From Blautia sp. MSJ-19 (GTDB lineage: Bacteria > Bacillota > Clostridia > Lachnospirales > Lachnospiraceae): a stretch of 51,652 bases of DNA. Shown piece after piece: positions 43,514 to 51,583 of this stretch. Under the pieces are notes generated by a model. It did not search any database and had not been told where the DNA came from. It saw only the letters and a program-made list of their open reading frames with translations. Within the stretch, counting starts at the first letter, position 1; every line of letters starts with the position of its first letter. Where the stretch lies: positions 1-51,652 of the forward strand of contig NZ_JAHLQA010000016.1 in the NCBI RefSeq assembly GCF_018918125.1. Reading direction: 5' to 3'. The translations under genes and the position numbers were made by a program.

Positions 43514-44365
43514 TTAGTCCTCCGTTCTTTCATCCATGTATTCTTTCAGAGACTCTTTCCAGTCCGGCATGTCATACATCTCAATGATACGGAGAATGAA
43601 ATTGTCCAGAACTGCATATGGTGGTCTGACAGAAGAGAGGTCTGACTGCTCGGTCGGAACAGATTTCAGTTCGATATTCTTTCCGGCAAGCCGTAAAATC
43701 TCCTGTGCAAATTCATAACGGTTGCAGACACCGCTGCAGGTCACATGATAAGTTCCATATTCATTTGTGCTGATCAGATACAGGATCATTCTTGCCAGAT
43801 CCTTCGCGCTGGTCGGAGAGCCAAACTGGTCAGATGCTACGGAAAGAGATCTGCCGGCCTCTGCGGCCTCCAGAACACGGTTTACGAAATTACGTCCGCC
43901 CTGTCCGTATACCCAGTTACTGCGAATAACGAAGTGCTTGTGTGTAAATTCTTTAACATAATATTCACCGGCTCTCTTGGATCTGCCATAAACAGTCAGC
44001 GGATTGGTGTCATCAAACTCCGTATACGGTTTCTTACTCTGTCCATCAAATACATCATCTGTAGAAAGCTGTACGATCTTAGAACCGCACTTTCTGGCAA
44101 CGATACTTAAGTTTCTTGCACCAAGTGCATTGACACGATATGCATGCTCCGGATTTCTTTCGCATTCATCGGTATCTGTAATACCTGTACAGTTGATGAT
44201 CACATCCGGACGGTTGACTGTACCAAAATTAATCACTTCATCCGTATCTGTAATGTCCAGTTCATCAAGATCTGTGTTCAGTGCCTCGATCTGCATCGGA
44301 TCCAGTACATCATTCAGTGCCCGGCCAATCTACCCGCTTGCCCCCGCAATCCATACTTTTAACAT
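43514..44365 (-). pseudogene. RmlD-like sugar-nucleotide reductase, interrupted by an amber codon
   Basis: The full frame of 283 codons encodes a dTDP-4-dehydrorhamnose reductase-like short-chain dehydrogenase. Codon 12 is TAG (44330-44332), inside the cofactor loop that reads GASG-stop-IGRAL; the family residue there is usually Gln (CAG), one change away. Everything else is intact: AGGAGG ribosome site, ATG at 44365, STDDVFDG, the catalytic YGRSK and a normal C-terminus. A restart at codon 24 (44296) would lack the cofactor-binding loop and has no ribosome site. Relatives make dTDP-rhamnose or act as MAT2B-like proteins. It is a recent nonsense mutation, a sequencing error, or an amber suppressed in the host. 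Confidence 0.85.
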
Positions 44366-44393
44366 CTCTGCTACTACCTCCTCAAAATAAAAT

Positions 44394-44424
44394 ACGGCGC
44401 TGATTCAGATCAAATCAACGCCGT
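44394..44424 (-). terminator. Terminator-like hairpin in the RmlD-like gene leader
   Basis: ACGGCG (44394-44399) pairs with CGCCGT (44419-44424), and TGATT with AATCA inside it. On the minus strand ATTTTATTTTG follows, and then the ribosome site. It starts only about 20 nt after the predicted transcript start, so it looks like an attenuator. Confidence 0.55.
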
Positions 44425-44446
44425 TTCAATCTTTATATCTTTTAAT

Positions 44447-44475
44447 ATTTTAGCAAGTTAAAGCATGTCTGTCAA
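44447..44475 (-). promoter_or_regulatory. Promoter of the RmlD-like gene
   Basis: On the minus strand TTGACA (44470-44475), a 17-nt spacer and TAAAAT (44447-44452). This near-consensus promoter should also serve the symporter gene downstream. Confidence 0.8.
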
Positions 44476-44675
44476 GGAAAAGCGCAGTACGTAAAGATAT
44501 TCCGATGCAAAATGCGATTTTCATATTGTATTTTTCGAAATACTGCTGCTTTTTCATTGCACAGTCTGTTGTTTTGTACTATTCTTATTCAAGTCGAACA
44601 CATATTTCTGATATATCCCGAATTACTATCAGACCGACCATTCTAATTAATTTCATATTTACAGGAGGTTCCTCT

Positions 44676-45017
44676 ATGACTAAAATTGACCATGCAGCGA
44701 TTCGTACCTGCGCTTATGAAGACGCGCAGAAATTCTTTGAAAACGTATTTGATATGCATATGTGGCGCGAGATCGGTGAAAAACCGGCCCGCAAATGCTG
44801 GTTCCGTGAGGGTATCCAGCTCTGCGAGACCACAGAGATCAATACCACTGCTGAAAACGGATATGATCACATTTCTCTCGCTGTAGATTCTGTAGAAGAG
44901 ATTATGGAAAAGATCAAATCTTATCCGGTAAAAGCCATCAACGATCACTGGTTCTCTCTTCCTGACGGAACAAAAATTGAGCTGAAGCTTCTGGAAAACT
45001 GGAAGGTAAATGACTGA
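44676..45017 (+). CDS. VOC family protein (glyoxalase-like fold)
   Basis: A 113-residue protein of the vicinal oxygen chelate superfamily with the paired beta-alpha-beta-beta-beta pattern (KIDHAAIRTCAYEDAQKFFENVF; YDHISLAVDSVEEIMEKI in shorter form). The metal ligand positions include the first His and the Glu of IELKLLE. AGGAGG lies 7 nt before the ATG. The substrate is unknown. It is a single plus-strand gene with a good terminator. Confidence 0.85.
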   Translation: MTKIDHAAIRTCAYEDAQKFFENVFDMHMWREIGEKPARKCWFREGIQLCETTEINTTAENGYDHISLAVDSVEEIMEKIKSYPVKAINDHWFSLPDGTKIELKLLENWKVND

Positions 45018-45054
45018 TCTGCTATTTTTACCATTTTTTCTTTATATTGCAAAC

Positions 45055-45087
45055 AAAACTCCGGAGAAACGAATTCCCCGGAGTTTT
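45055..45087. terminator. Bidirectional terminator between VOC and AKR genes
   Basis: AAAACTCCGG (45055-45064) pairs perfectly with CCGGAGTTTT (45078-45087). T-rich sequence follows on the plus strand (GTTTT) and the stem itself gives T residues on the minus strand. It serves the two converging genes. Confidence 0.85.
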
Positions 45088-45148
45088 GTTTTATAAACAG
45101 TTTATTTAAATTTTCTGTAGTTCTTTTGTCAACTGCTTCTATACCTGT

Positions 45149-46273
45149 TTACTTCAGCAATTCATCTGAAACTTTCACAAGTTCATCACGGATCTTGATA
45201 TGCTGTGGACAGACTTCTTCACATTTTCCACATTTCACACATTCTGTCGCAGATTTCCTTCCGTGTCCGCCAACCAGCCATTCTTCCTGATGCAGTGCCT
45301 GTGGCTTGCTTCCATACAATGTCAGGTAATTCATTGCGGTAAAGGAACCGGATATTCCAATCTCTTTCGGACAGACTTTTGCACAGTAATTACAGGTAGT
45401 ACATGGGATCAACGGAATTTTCTTTAATTCTTCCTGAGCTCTGTCGAGAGTTTCTTTTTCTTTGTCAGAAAGTCCGTTGAAGTCTTTCATATAAGAAAGG
45501 TTGTCCTGCATCTGTTCAATGTTGCTCATTCCTGAAAGAACGGTGATCACGCCTTCCAGATTTGCTGCGAAACGTACTGCCCAGGATGCTGCAGATGCGT
45601 CCGGTTCTGCATCCTTGAGAATCTTTTCTACACTTTCCGGCGGAGTTGCAAGCATGCCGCCTTTGACCGGCTCCATGATGACTACCGGTTTGCCATGTTT
45701 CCGTGCAACTTCATAACATCCTCTGGACTGAATTGCCGGATTTTCCCAGTCAGCGTAGTTGATCTGAAGCTGTACAAATTCCATCTCCGGATGTGCAGTC
45801 AGGATTGCTTCCAGTTCTTCCGGGGTGGAATGGAAAGAAAAGCCCACATGTTTGATCAGGCCCTGTGCTTTTTTCTCCTGCACCCAGCTCCACAGATCAA
45901 AATCATCGAAATATTTGGTACGTGCTTCGCCCAGATTATGAAGCAGATAAAAATCAAAATATCCTGCTCCTGTCTGTTTCAGAGATGTTTCAAACTGTGC
46001 TGTCGCATCTTCTCTTGTCTTGCAGTTGATCCATGCTGCGTTCTTTGTTGCAAGTTTAAAACTTTCTCGTGGATAACGCTCTACCAGAGCCTGGCGGATT
46101 GCATCCTCACTTCCCGCATAAGCCCATGCCGTATCAAAATAAGTAAATCCGGCATCCATAAAAAGATCTACCATCTTTTTGGTCTGCTCAATATCAATCG
46201 TGTCATCATCAAGTTTCGGCAGACGCATCAGTCCAAATCCAAGTTTCTTGATTTCTTCTCCTAAATATGCCAT
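45149..46273 (-). CDS. Aldo/keto reductase with C-terminal 4Fe-4S domain
   Basis: A 374-residue two-domain protein. Residues 1-270 form an aldo/keto reductase barrel (FGLMRLP, DTAWAYAGSE with the catalytic Tyr, YLLHNL). The C-terminal 80 residues carry two ferredoxin-like sets, CTTCNYCAKVCP and CVKCGKCEEVCP, for two 4Fe-4S clusters. This class is common in anaerobes and is thought to link NAD(P)H to ferredoxin-type electron transfer. AAGGAGG precedes the ATG. It is a single gene. The substrate is unknown. Confidence 0.9.
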   Translation of the reverse strand: MAYLGEEIKKLGFGLMRLPKLDDDTIDIEQTKKMVDLFMDAGFTYFDTAWAYAGSEDAIRQALVERYPRESFKLATKNAAWINCKTREDATAQFETSLKQTGAGYFDFYLLHNLGEARTKYFDDFDLWSWVQEKKAQGLIKHVGFSFHSTPEELEAILTAHPEMEFVQLQINYADWENPAIQSRGCYEVARKHGKPVVIMEPVKGGMLATPPESVEKILKDAEPDASAASWAVRFAANLEGVITVLSGMSNIEQMQDNLSYMKDFNGLSDKEKETLDRAQEELKKIPLIPCTTCNYCAKVCPKEIGISGSFTAMNYLTLYGSKPQALHQEEWLVGGHGRKSATECVKCGKCEEVCPQHIKIRDELVKVSDELLK

Positions 46274-46434
46274 AGGGATATCCTCCTTTTTATATTTCGT
46301 AACTGCCGTTGTTCGCCGTCACGGTATCTTTTTTATTTTAGCACATTTTTCTGATATGGCAAACTTTCTCTGTCTTTCAGATTTTTTCTTCTGCCTGTAT
46401 CAGTGTCTTTGTTCCCTGCATCTGTCCTGCCTGC

Positions 46435-47436
46435 TCAGGATATCAGATATTTTTTGATTCCATCTGAGAGCCCCTTTACCATCTTTTTCTGATAAGAAGC
46501 AGTCTGCATCTTCCGGTCTTCTGAAGGATTAGACATATATCCAAGTTCAATCAATGTTGTTGGCACCTGACTCCAGTTATTTCCACTCATAGAATCATTT
46601 TCCCATACATACTCTTTGCGGCATCCAGTCGCACGGACGTAAGAATCCAGTACTGTTTTGGAAAGTGTGTAACATTGCTTTGCCATTTTTCTGGAAACAA
46701 AACGGTTTCTGCTGCTGACACTGATCGTCAGAGCGCCATTCGCACTGGAAAAATCCACATCATTTGCATGGATTCTGAGATATACATCTGCCTTCGCTTT
46801 ATTTGCAACTCTGGCACGCTGTACACAACTGATCGCCGTCTTGTTGTCTTTGCGCGTCAGAATGACTTTGCATCCCTGATTTTGCAGTTCTTTCTGCAGT
46901 TTTTTTGCCACGTTCAGCGTCAGCTGATATTCATTCACTTTTGTACTGCATCCCTGCGCTCCGGAGGTATCTTTTGTTTTGCGCTCCCGTGAACCCGGTC
47001 CAAGCGGTTCGTACCCTTTTGCAACTTTACCGGAGTGCCCCGGATCCAAAACAACCACCGGGGTCCAGACACCATTTCGGTCAATCTTTCTTCCCTGAAT
47101 AGTTGTATTTGTTTTCATTTTGCCGCTCTTTTTATCAAAATAACGGTAATGTTTTCCAGTATACTGCCACCCGGTATGAAGAACGCCTTTCATATCAAAA
47201 CAATAATAGTCATTTCCGATTTTGCTGAATCCTTTTTTTATAACTCCATTCTGATAATAACTGCGTTTTCCTTTTACTGTTTTCCAGCCGGTATATTTGT
47301 TTTTTGTGATAGATGCCGCCTGTACAGTCTGTACCATGCCTGATCCTGTCTTTTCTCCTGCACCTGTATCCGCCAACACGCCCGCCAGAAGCAGAAGGCT
47401 AAGCAAGATACAGACCACGCGTTTTGTTTTTTTCAT
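46435..47436 (-). CDS. N-acetylmuramoyl-L-alanine amidase with cell-wall-binding repeats
   Basis: A 333-residue secreted cell-wall hydrolase. A signal peptide (KKTKRVVCILLSLLLLAGVLA) leads to about four short aromatic repeats (YTGWKTVKGKRSYYQNG, YYCFDMKGVLHTGW, YRYFDKKSGKM) of the choline-binding-like type, and then an Amidase_3 domain from about residue 128. Zinc and catalytic residues are in DPGHSG, RIHAND and LIELGYMSN. It cuts the bond between muramic acid and L-alanine. AAAGGAGG precedes the ATG. It borders the defence cluster. Confidence 0.9.
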   Translation of the reverse strand: MKKTKRVVCILLSLLLLAGVLADTGAGEKTGSGMVQTVQAASITKNKYTGWKTVKGKRSYYQNGVIKKGFSKIGNDYYCFDMKGVLHTGWQYTGKHYRYFDKKSGKMKTNTTIQGRKIDRNGVWTPVVVLDPGHSGKVAKGYEPLGPGSRERKTKDTSGAQGCSTKVNEYQLTLNVAKKLQKELQNQGCKVILTRKDNKTAISCVQRARVANKAKADVYLRIHANDVDFSSANGALTISVSSRNRFVSRKMAKQCYTLSKTVLDSYVRATGCRKEYVWENDSMSGNNWSQVPTTLIELGYMSNPSEDRKMQTASYQKKMVKGLSDGIKKYLIS

Positions 47437-47508
47437 ACGCTGTTTCCTCCTTTGTGTACTGTATAGATTTTCTCATACTATCTCAAACTTGTAAATGTAT
47501 TCTTTCAC

Positions 47509-47603
47509 GGCATTCTTTTGACTCTCTCTATACTTACTTATCCTTAGGTCATCCATTTCCGGGCATTCTTTTGACTTGCTGCTCACTTACTTATCTTTAG
47601 ACT
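47509..47603. repeat. Two imperfect direct repeats with a 53-nt period
   Basis: GGCATTCTTTTGACT is repeated exactly at 47509 and 47562. ACTTACTTATCCTTAG (47532-47547) recurs with one change at 47585-47600. The two units stand between the amidase and the nuclease gene, in the region that should drive the amidase. A third, partial GTCAAA-GAAT-like unit may follow. Confidence 0.65.
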
Positions 47604-47634
47604 ATTCTCTTGCTTTGACCTTATCACTTTTCAG

Positions 47635-48308
47635 TTATTTTTCCAATTCTGAAAGCATGTTATCTAATTTGTCTAATAAGTAAATTGAAGGATCTTCCAT
47701 GTCTGCCTTTAGCTTATTCATTGCAATTAAATCATCTGTGTCTAAAAGAATAATGAGTTTTCCGTTCTCTCTCAGGCATCCCTTTGCCGCCCAGTAGGCG
47801 TGCTCATCATATCCATGTGCGGCAATAATTATTCCTACACTGCGCAATGCCTTTGCGTATAAATACTTCTCAGTAGTATATATTTCTTTTTGAGTTATCG
47901 GCTCGCTATAATTCTTAAACTCAAAAATAACATATTTGGACTTAAAATACCTTTCTAAAATGGACCAAAAGGTTTTTTGATTTTCATCTTATTCGTTATA
48001 TCTATCAAAATCAAGTCCGGATATTTTTCAAGATAATAACTACGTTTTCTCTCATCAATTTTGCTTCCCACCACAACTGCAGGCGTCATCTCGAATGTTT
48101 TTCCAGTCAAATAGATCCGCTCCACGGCTCTTTCGTATAACTGTAAATACTTTACCTCAACACAATAACGCTTATTATCCTTCTCAGCAACAATATCTAT
48201 GTCTCCTGACCGGTGCTGCAATTTAACATTCTGGTTTACTGAATATCCAGCAGTTTCAAAAATTTTTGCAACAATGCTCTCGAACACACACTCGCTCCCT
48301 ACATTCAA
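47635..48308 (-). pseudogene. Two-domain PD-(D/E)XK nuclease-like gene, frameshifted
   Basis: The first frame (TTG start at 48308, GAGGTG 8 nt upstream) gives 117 residues and stops at 47955. It carries a nuclease-like core with GDIDIVAEKDN and VEVKY (Asp36 or Asp38, Glu51, Lys53). The -1 frame continues without a stop to 47635 and gives a second such core (YVIFEFKNYSEPI) and a Rossmann-like IILLDTDDL end. The frames join at a run of six A residues (47973-47978); one more A would fuse them into about 224 residues. It is a loss-of-function indel or a phase-variable switch. It follows the AbiEii toxin gene by 37 nt and belongs to the same transcript. Specificity unknown. Confidence 0.75.
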
Positions 48309-48345
48309 AGGTAATTCACCTCATTTCTCATATTGCTCTTTTCAC

Positions 48346-49350
48346 CTACTTCTTTATTGAGTTAATTTCCTTCTCTAAATTCTGTATCACCTTCATGACT
48401 TCCTTAAAAGAAGGAATATTACCATAGAGCATATCGCGCATATTCGCATAGTCTTCCGCAAGAGCATCTAAGCGATATTCCGGTGGAACTAACTTCAGGG
48501 TCCCTGGAGTTGCTTCTTGGTACTTTGCCCAGGCTCTTGGATAGAACTTCATTTTGAAGTCTACTACTGTTTTCAGTAATTCCACTTGTGCAAAGGCTGC
48601 CTCCTTCACAGGTGTCATAGACATGCGGTACAGATCATAGTAGTGCCGTGAATAACGCTGAGGCATTTCGGAACTTTCAGGCCTATTGGCTTCATGGTGC
48701 AGGATCGTTGCCTTTTCCCAGAAAGTCCGCTCCGGCGCAACAGTCAAAATCGCTGTGTCCTTTTGCGCAAATACTTTGGGGTAATAGATTGCTGCATAGG
48801 GCTCGATCTGAGCAATTTTTGCAGGCGTCCAAGCAGCCAACGCACCAATTTCCAAACGAATGACCTGTAAGGTAGCGGAATTCGTAAACAGGTGCGGATA
48901 GGCAAAGATAACGGTCTGCTTATCCTTCTCGTCTATGTAGATGTTTGCCTCACAGCCAAGCTCTTGAGAAAGTTCTACCTGAATGGTGGGACAAAACTGC
49001 TCCGCAAGGAAAACTTCCGCCCGCGCATTGGCCTCTTTGTTGAACGCATCCTGCTTCGTATTAGAGCGCTTTTCCCATGGTTCATCCTTACTATATCCCA
49101 GTACCCGCCAATCCAGAATCAGGTCAATATCTTCGGAAAAACGGCTGATCAAATTGAATGCCTTAGAAAGACTGGTGCCGCCTTTGAAGGTAATAGCGTT
49201 CTTCCAGGGGCAGCGGAGGAACAGATAATCTAAAGTAAAGCATACCCAAAAATCTTTCTCCACGATGGCATCATTCAAGCCCATCTTATCTGCTGTATTT
49301 CGGAACAGTTCGCGCCGGTCACTTTCCGGCAATCGTGCTACATTTCTCAT
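48346..49350 (-). CDS. abiEii: AbiEii/AbiGii-family nucleotidyltransferase toxin
   Basis: A 334-residue toxin of the type IV AbiE system. The nucleotidyltransferase core is GGTSLSK (residues 57-63) with the metal-binding SEDIDL (72-77). A C-terminal helical domain follows. Such toxins block growth, by modifying tRNA in studied cases, when phage infection or stress upsets the balance. The start overlaps the antitoxin gene by 4 nt, so the two are coupled. It is intact, unlike the nuclease gene after it. Confidence 0.9.
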   Translation of the reverse strand: MRNVARLPESDRRELFRNTADKMGLNDAIVEKDFWVCFTLDYLFLRCPWKNAITFKGGTSLSKAFNLISRFSEDIDLILDWRVLGYSKDEPWEKRSNTKQDAFNKEANARAEVFLAEQFCPTIQVELSQELGCEANIYIDEKDKQTVIFAYPHLFTNSATLQVIRLEIGALAAWTPAKIAQIEPYAAIYYPKVFAQKDTAILTVAPERTFWEKATILHHEANRPESSEMPQRYSRHYYDLYRMSMTPVKEAAFAQVELLKTVVDFKMKFYPRAWAKYQEATPGTLKLVPPEYRLDALAEDYANMRDMLYGNIPSFKEVMKVIQNLEKEINSIKK

Positions 49351-49961
49351 TGTGTGTCACCTCCGCACATTTTTCGTATCGTATCATAAACCCAATCCGT
49401 GGATTCCGTTGCCTCTCTCAGACAGGCTTGCTTTTCATCCTCGGAAAGCTTTTCAGAAAGCGTCTGTATAATCTCCGGCGTCACATTGGTTCTTCCCAGA
49501 GTTTTCAACGCCTGAATCACCAAACTCGTCATGTAAGACAGGCCGGTGATTTCTTTGTTGGTTCTATGCTTAAATTCCAGCTTGGTGGAATTCCACTCAT
49601 AGGTCTTATACGGGCCGTCGCTGATGTAGGACCAGACCGCTGTTACCTGTGTAGAAAGGCCCAGCAGATTCAGGGCCGTATTTCCGCATGGAGCAATGGT
49701 CCAGTGGTAACTTCGCGCCAATGCCTTTGCGACAGCGTCCGGGTCGGCCGCTACATATTCATCAAGCAACTTGCTGTACTTCGGCTTTTCGTAGACACCT
49801 TTTAGTATTCTGCGGAGCCTACCAGCCTGTGTTAATCTGTTCAGAGTTCGTCTGACCGTTTCCTGATCAGCAATATCCGCAAAATCAGAGTTCACAAAAA
49901 TTGTGCCATCGACTGCGTTTCCAATTCTCTCTTGTATTTGTTTTGAGAATCCTTTTGCCAC
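49347..49961 (-). CDS. abiEi: AbiEi-type antitoxin / DUF6088 regulator
   Basis: A 204-residue antitoxin with an N-terminal winged helix (FADIADQETVRRTLNRLTQAGRLRRI, about residues 27-52; shown in parts) and a C-terminal domain of the DUF6088/AbiEi type (GVYEKPKYS, SYHWTIAPCGNTALNLLG). In AbiE systems this protein counters the toxin and represses the operon by binding inverted repeats in its promoter. The start is GTG with AAAAGGAGG 8 nt upstream. A perfect 11-bp inverted repeat covers the promoter just upstream. Confidence 0.88.
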   Translation of the reverse strand: MAKGFSKQIQERIGNAVDGTIFVNSDFADIADQETVRRTLNRLTQAGRLRRILKGVYEKPKYSKLLDEYVAADPDAVAKALARSYHWTIAPCGNTALNLLGLSTQVTAVWSYISDGPYKTYEWNSTKLEFKHRTNKEITGLSYMTSLVIQALKTLGRTNVTPEIIQTLSEKLSEDEKQACLREATESTDWVYDTIRKMCGGDTQ

Positions 49962-49977
49962 TATGCTCGCCTCCTTT

Positions 49978-50016
49978 TGTCCCGAATATTATATATTATT
50001 CGGGACATTTTTGCAA
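49978..50016 (-). promoter_or_regulatory. AbiE promoter with inverted-repeat operator
   Basis: On the minus strand TTGCAA (50011-50016), a 17-nt spacer and TATAAT (49988-49993). A perfect 11-bp inverted repeat, TGTCCCGAATA (49978-49988) and TATTCGGGACA (49997-50007), surrounds the -10. A bound antitoxin would block RNA polymerase. Confidence 0.85.
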
Positions 50017-50199
50017 CTGAGTAGCTCAATATATTTTTAGTATTTCCTAATTGAGTATACTCATACAGTGTATTAGGGGCGATAACACTCTTTTGCTCAT
50101 CGGTTATGTTAGTAGAATTTCTATGGACAGCTATCTACCAGTAATTGTTACAAAAAGGCTTGACCACAACAAATTTTTGTGGACTTCCGCTGAACTTAC

Positions 50200-50313
50200 T
50201 TATTTGCTGGTCATTTTTCGCTTGAATTTCCATTGGTCTAATCTGCATTTATTCTTACTCAGGTCATTTTCCCACAGTAATATCACACTATCTTTCGTGC
50301 TTTTATACGACAC
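50200..50313 (-). CDS. Possible 37-residue protein or gene remnant
   Basis: A minus-strand frame with GTG start and AGAGGGGGA 9 nt upstream gives a basic, protein-like sequence (SYKSTKDSVILLWENDLSK). The frame stays open for about 14 codons upstream as well. No homolog is recognised. A small hairpin follows. It could be the tail of a decayed gene. Confidence 0.28.
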   Translation of the reverse strand: MSYKSTKDSVILLWENDLSKNKCRLDQWKFKRKMTSK

Positions 50314-50396
50314 ATGATAAAATCCCCCTCTAAGCACTGCAAAATTCTCTATTTTTTACTTTATCTGAACATTACAGAGTAATTTCCTATCAAAAA

Positions 50397-50433
50397 AATC
50401 CGGAAGCACTTTTCTCTTATCTGCTTCCGGATT
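50397..50433 (-). terminator. Terminator of the FUSC-like gene
   Basis: A perfect 12-bp stem (AATCCGGAAGCA at 50397-50408 with TGCTTCCGGATT at 50422-50433) is followed on the minus strand by TTTTTGAT. Confidence 0.9.
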
Positions 50434-50466
50434 CTGTAATTTCTATATATAGTTTTAAGCCTGCTT

Positions 50467-51525
50467 TTATGCTTCTGCACTTTTTCTTACTGTAAAATAT
50501 GTTGCTGCTCTGTCAATGATTTTGTTGCAGATTACCGTATAAACCGCACCAAATACATTCGCACCAATACGAAGCGCTACTGCTGCCGGCATGCCGAACA
50601 GTCCTGCTGCAATAGACAGGGCACCAAAAGTATTGAACGCAGTCTGCCAGGCATATCCTGCTGAATAGCCTACGCCTATTCCACCGATCATGCCAATATA
50701 CGGATACATGGATTCCGGCAGGATCAGATACAATACGATAAATAAAACACATCCTACAATATTGAAGATTCCTCGTTTTCCTGCGCGTCCCATGCAGTCT
50801 TCGGTAAAGGGCAGGCACACAGACATGCAGGCAATTCCTGCCCACATCGCTCTCGGAAGTCCCAGAAGGTTCATGAAGAGCATTGCGCTGGAAACAATCA
50901 AAGTCAGCTTCAGATACCATCTGCCGCGTGCAGAATTCAGGTTGAATTCGCGAAACAGATCCAGGAATGTTCTTTTGTAGAGACGGTTTTTCTGGTTTTT
51001 GTAAAAGATCACCATACACAGTATCATTCCAACAAGAAGCCCTTCTACTCTCTTTATGTATTCAGCTCCGGTCACATCATATCCCAGTAGAAGAAGATAT
51101 CCCAGAACAAATGTGGAATGATTATACATAATCACGTTGTGGCAACCCAGAATCATCAGAAGCATGATGCAAATGATGTTCGCTGCAAATGCCGGTACTG
51201 CGGATACTGAATTTGCAATCCCTGGACCTACCATCAGAATCCCGTAAATACCTGCAATACACAAAAGCCCATGTGTCGTCCGTATTCCAAAATCTGCCTG
51301 TCTGAGTACCAGCACTGCCAGAAGGACGGTTACTCCAACCACGCTGTTATTGCTGCCGGTGAGTTTGCTGTATAAAGAGACAACCGCCACACAGAATGCC
51401 ATCACGAGGTATACTTTGAAATTGTAGATCAGAATGTGTCGTCTTTTTTCCTTCGAATCTGTGGTATTTTTGATCAACTGCTTCGAGCCCACAGAACTCA
51501 GTTGCAGTTCCTGATAAAAGGTCAT
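50467..51525 (-). CDS. FUSC-like integral membrane protein
   Basis: A 352-residue membrane protein with two sets of about four to six hydrophobic helices separated by a charged stretch (KNQKNRLYKRTFLDLFREF). The second set contains RAMWAGIACMSVCLPFTED, reminiscent of the FUSC/aromatic acid exporter family. Such proteins export small aromatic acids or other organic anions. AGGAG lies 8 nt before the ATG. A 15-bp hairpin lies in the leader, and a strong terminator follows the gene. It is near the window edge and is complete. Confidence 0.65.
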   Translation of the reverse strand: MTFYQELQLSSVGSKQLIKNTTDSKEKRRHILIYNFKVYLVMAFCVAVVSLYSKLTGSNNSVVGVTVLLAVLVLRQADFGIRTTHGLLCIAGIYGILMVGPGIANSVSAVPAFAANIICIMLLMILGCHNVIMYNHSTFVLGYLLLLGYDVTGAEYIKRVEGLLVGMILCMVIFYKNQKNRLYKRTFLDLFREFNLNSARGRWYLKLTLIVSSAMLFMNLLGLPRAMWAGIACMSVCLPFTEDCMGRAGKRGIFNIVGCVLFIVLYLILPESMYPYIGMIGGIGVGYSAGYAWQTAFNTFGALSIAAGLFGMPAAVALRIGANVFGAVYTVICNKIIDRAATYFTVRKSAEA

Positions 51526-51543
51526 AATTCTCGCTCCTCGTAT

Positions 51544-51583
51544 AATAAGTTTGTAAGCAAGAAAAACAGCTTACAGACTTATT
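51544..51583 (+). terminator. Terminator-shaped hairpin upstream of the FUSC-like gene
   Basis: AATAAGTTTGTAAGC (51544-51558) pairs with GCTTACAGACTTATT (51569-51583) over 15 positions with one mismatch; on the plus strand CTTTTTTTG follows. No plus-strand gene precedes it, so it may instead be a leader structure of the minus-strand gene. Confidence 0.5.

Larger units (their letters stand above)
50017..50466. other. Gap between AbiE promoter and FUSC-like gene
   Basis: This 450-nt stretch holds one doubtful small open frame (50200-50313), a short hairpin after it (CCACAA with TTGTGG near 50164-50182), and the terminator of the FUSC-like gene (50397-50433). Otherwise I see nothing. It may be the outer boundary of the defence cluster. 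Confidence 0.4.

Noticed and set aside
44330..44332. Pyrrolysine or suppressor read-through at the amber codon.
   Set aside because: Nothing in the window suggests such machinery, and the family residue here is Gln, one base change away. A plain mutation or an error is simpler.
47973..47978. Programmed -1 frameshift at the A6 run followed by C in the nuclease gene.
   Set aside because: The heptamer AAAAAAC is in the wrong phase: the zero frame reads AAA AAA CCT, not A AAA AAC. No pseudoknot was seen downstream. An indel is more likely.
50051..50317. 88-codon plus-strand open frame between the AbiE and FUSC-like genes.
   Set aside because: No ribosome site and no recognisable features; it runs opposite the weak small frame at 50200-50313.
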